Below, piece after piece: positions 62,550-64,000 of a DNA stretch of 64,000 bases (position 1 is the first letter of the stretch; each line of letters begins with the position of its first letter). The position numbers and the translations under genes were made by a program. The stretch lies in assembly GCA_030998225.1 (NCBI GenBank), contig JAPYXD010000679.1:1736001-1800000 (forward strand), in the 5' to 3' direction. Source of the stretch: Diplolepis rosae. Its lineage: Eukaryota; Arthropoda; Insecta; Hymenoptera; Diplolepididae. Below the pieces are notes generated by a model that searched no databases, was not told the origin of the DNA, and saw only the letters and a program-made list of their open reading frames with translations.

Positions 62550-64000
62550 TAACTTTTCTTCTCAAAATTGTGGTCACATATTTTCAGCTATGTTTCATTT
62601 ACTTTTTCGAAATATTTTCAATTAATATACAAATCAATATTGTAACCGTGATTTTTATTAAATAAATTATTTTAAATCACATAGGGCAACACTGCCAGAT
62701 GAATATAGGTTACCTTCAGAAAGTTATTATCCGTATTTATATAATCAACAAAACAAAGTTATGGGCGCCAGACTTACCTCAGTCAATTCACAAAATAAGA
62801 TAAAATACAACAAAAGTCCCAAAATTTAATCAATTACACAAATCTCTATTAATTTTACGGATTATAACATTCTGGAAATTGAAATGGCTAGCCAGTCCCT
62901 TTCTGGATAATAGTAGAGGGGGTGGTTCTTTACTAAGGGAAAAGATAATCAAAAGACACTACTAATTACTAAAAATTAAACTAAATGAACAATTCAATGT
63001 TTAATATTTATTCAAAATAACATGAATTCGTTGAATCATAAGTACATTGTTTGATGATGAAATGAGATTACATAATAATTAAGAGGATCTAGAAGGCAAA
63101 TTTATATAATATAAATTTATCGAATGACACAAATAATTTTAGGGAAGAAAGGGAAGAACTAACTCGAATAGTTAGGACCTTTCCGTCCGATATTCAAGAC
63201 TTGGACATTGAAATTCAATTTTAATAATTTGGAATATTGGTTCTTTATGGAATGGATAATTTACAAGATTGTAAATGAGGGACAAAAGGATCTATAATAC
63301 AAAAATTTGAATATTCTTTAAACATACATTTTTAGGATCATAAATATTAACTAATAGTTATTAACCAACACGATTAAATAGAGTCCAATCGAGAAATTTT
63401 GGAATTTATTTGTCGAACTAAGTAATTAATCATAAAGAGACTAAATCCCTAAAATAATCTTTAAAATTAAGAGACTAAATCTCTACATCACAAATCACCA
63501 TTTACACAAAAAAAAAAAAGTTCGGCTAAATTCGATTAAACTTCTCAATTAGACGATGAAATTTAAATCTTACCGAAGCAGAAAATTGAGGCTTGTTACT
63601 GGAACTTATTATTCACTTTTGGCAAAAAAAAATGAGTTTCTAATAAGATATTTAATGAAGGATTTGAATTCGCTGTTCACTCTTTGGAAGCTGCCGACGA
63701 AGAGGTGAAGAATTTTCCACTTTATTTATTTCCTTGACGACTAAAGTTATGTATCCACAGGTTACAGCTGTGCTTTGTTTTCAAATTCTATTGGCTAAAA
63801 TTCGATGCATTCCTATAAATCCAACGACTAATTCAGGGACGTAATTTTGAAGACTATCAATCTTCACAAAAGAATTACTTCTGAATTAAATAATTAAATT
63901 CTTATTAATTCGGTCCAAACGATGGTAGATTATCATTGCGCTTCTCCAATATCAGCAATCAAACAGGCTTTTCTGATTCCTTTATAAACGCGAGAATGCT
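62550..64000. other. AT-rich stretch to the window end, no gene seen
   Basis: There is no open frame of convincing length and no recognisable RNA gene. A short direct repeat, AAGAGACTAAATC, occurs at 63435-63447 and again near 63469. This may be unique host DNA or old, unrecognised repeats. Confidence 0.5.

Overview
This window looks like nuclear heterochromatin from an arthropod, most likely an insect. The grounds are an AT-rich base composition, a 43 kb satellite array, an env-bearing Ty3/gypsy element (errantivirus type, mainly known from insects), a mariner relic, a Penelope-like element and several MITE-like or foldback elements. I see no intact host gene, no rRNA or tRNA gene, and nothing bacterial. 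The species cannot be named from the sequence.

Layout. (1) Positions 1-43278 are one uninterrupted head-to-tail satellite with a 166 bp monomer, about 260 copies. Monomers fall into recurring subtypes that form blocks of 3, 4 and 5 units; the 4-unit block of about 664 bp is the most regular. One stretch of about 65 monomers (about 10.78 kb) is present twice in tandem (about 17.1-27.9 kb and 27.9-38.7 kb). No transposon interrupts the array. (2) 43279-44046 is a transition of non-satellite DNA with two strong hairpins. (3) 44051-45201 is a dead mariner on the minus strand whose transposase is deleted, frameshifted and split by a 282 bp palindromic MITE. (4) 45728-49229 is a large imperfect palindrome of about 3.5 kb. 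An element with 28 bp terminal inverted repeats and a TA duplication (46338-48636) forms its core.

(5) 49246-55947 is a complete-length but decayed errantivirus-like LTR retroelement on the minus strand. From right to left it holds 5' LTR, leader, gag, protease, RT, a truncated RNase H, integrase, env, polypurine tract and 3' LTR. Every gene is broken. (6) 55948-57960 is AT-rich, with a degenerate hammerhead-ribozyme-like motif and two lone MITE ends. (7) 57961-60560 is a Penelope-like element on the minus strand (RT plus GIY-YIG endonuclease), 5' truncated, split by an 898 bp TA-flanked element and lacking an RT catalytic aspartate. (8) 60552-61016 is an inverted repeat at its 5' edge. (9) 61839-62545 is a non-autonomous element flanked by TTAA. 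(10) The remainder to 64000 is AT-rich DNA with no recognisable gene.

The elements do not form a pathway. They record nested insertion and decay beside a satellite edge. The strongest leads are the layered periodicity of the satellite (166 bp, about 664 bp, about 10.78 kb), the giant palindrome with its repeated peptide-coding segment, and the family of elements sharing CACGGAGAAA ends.
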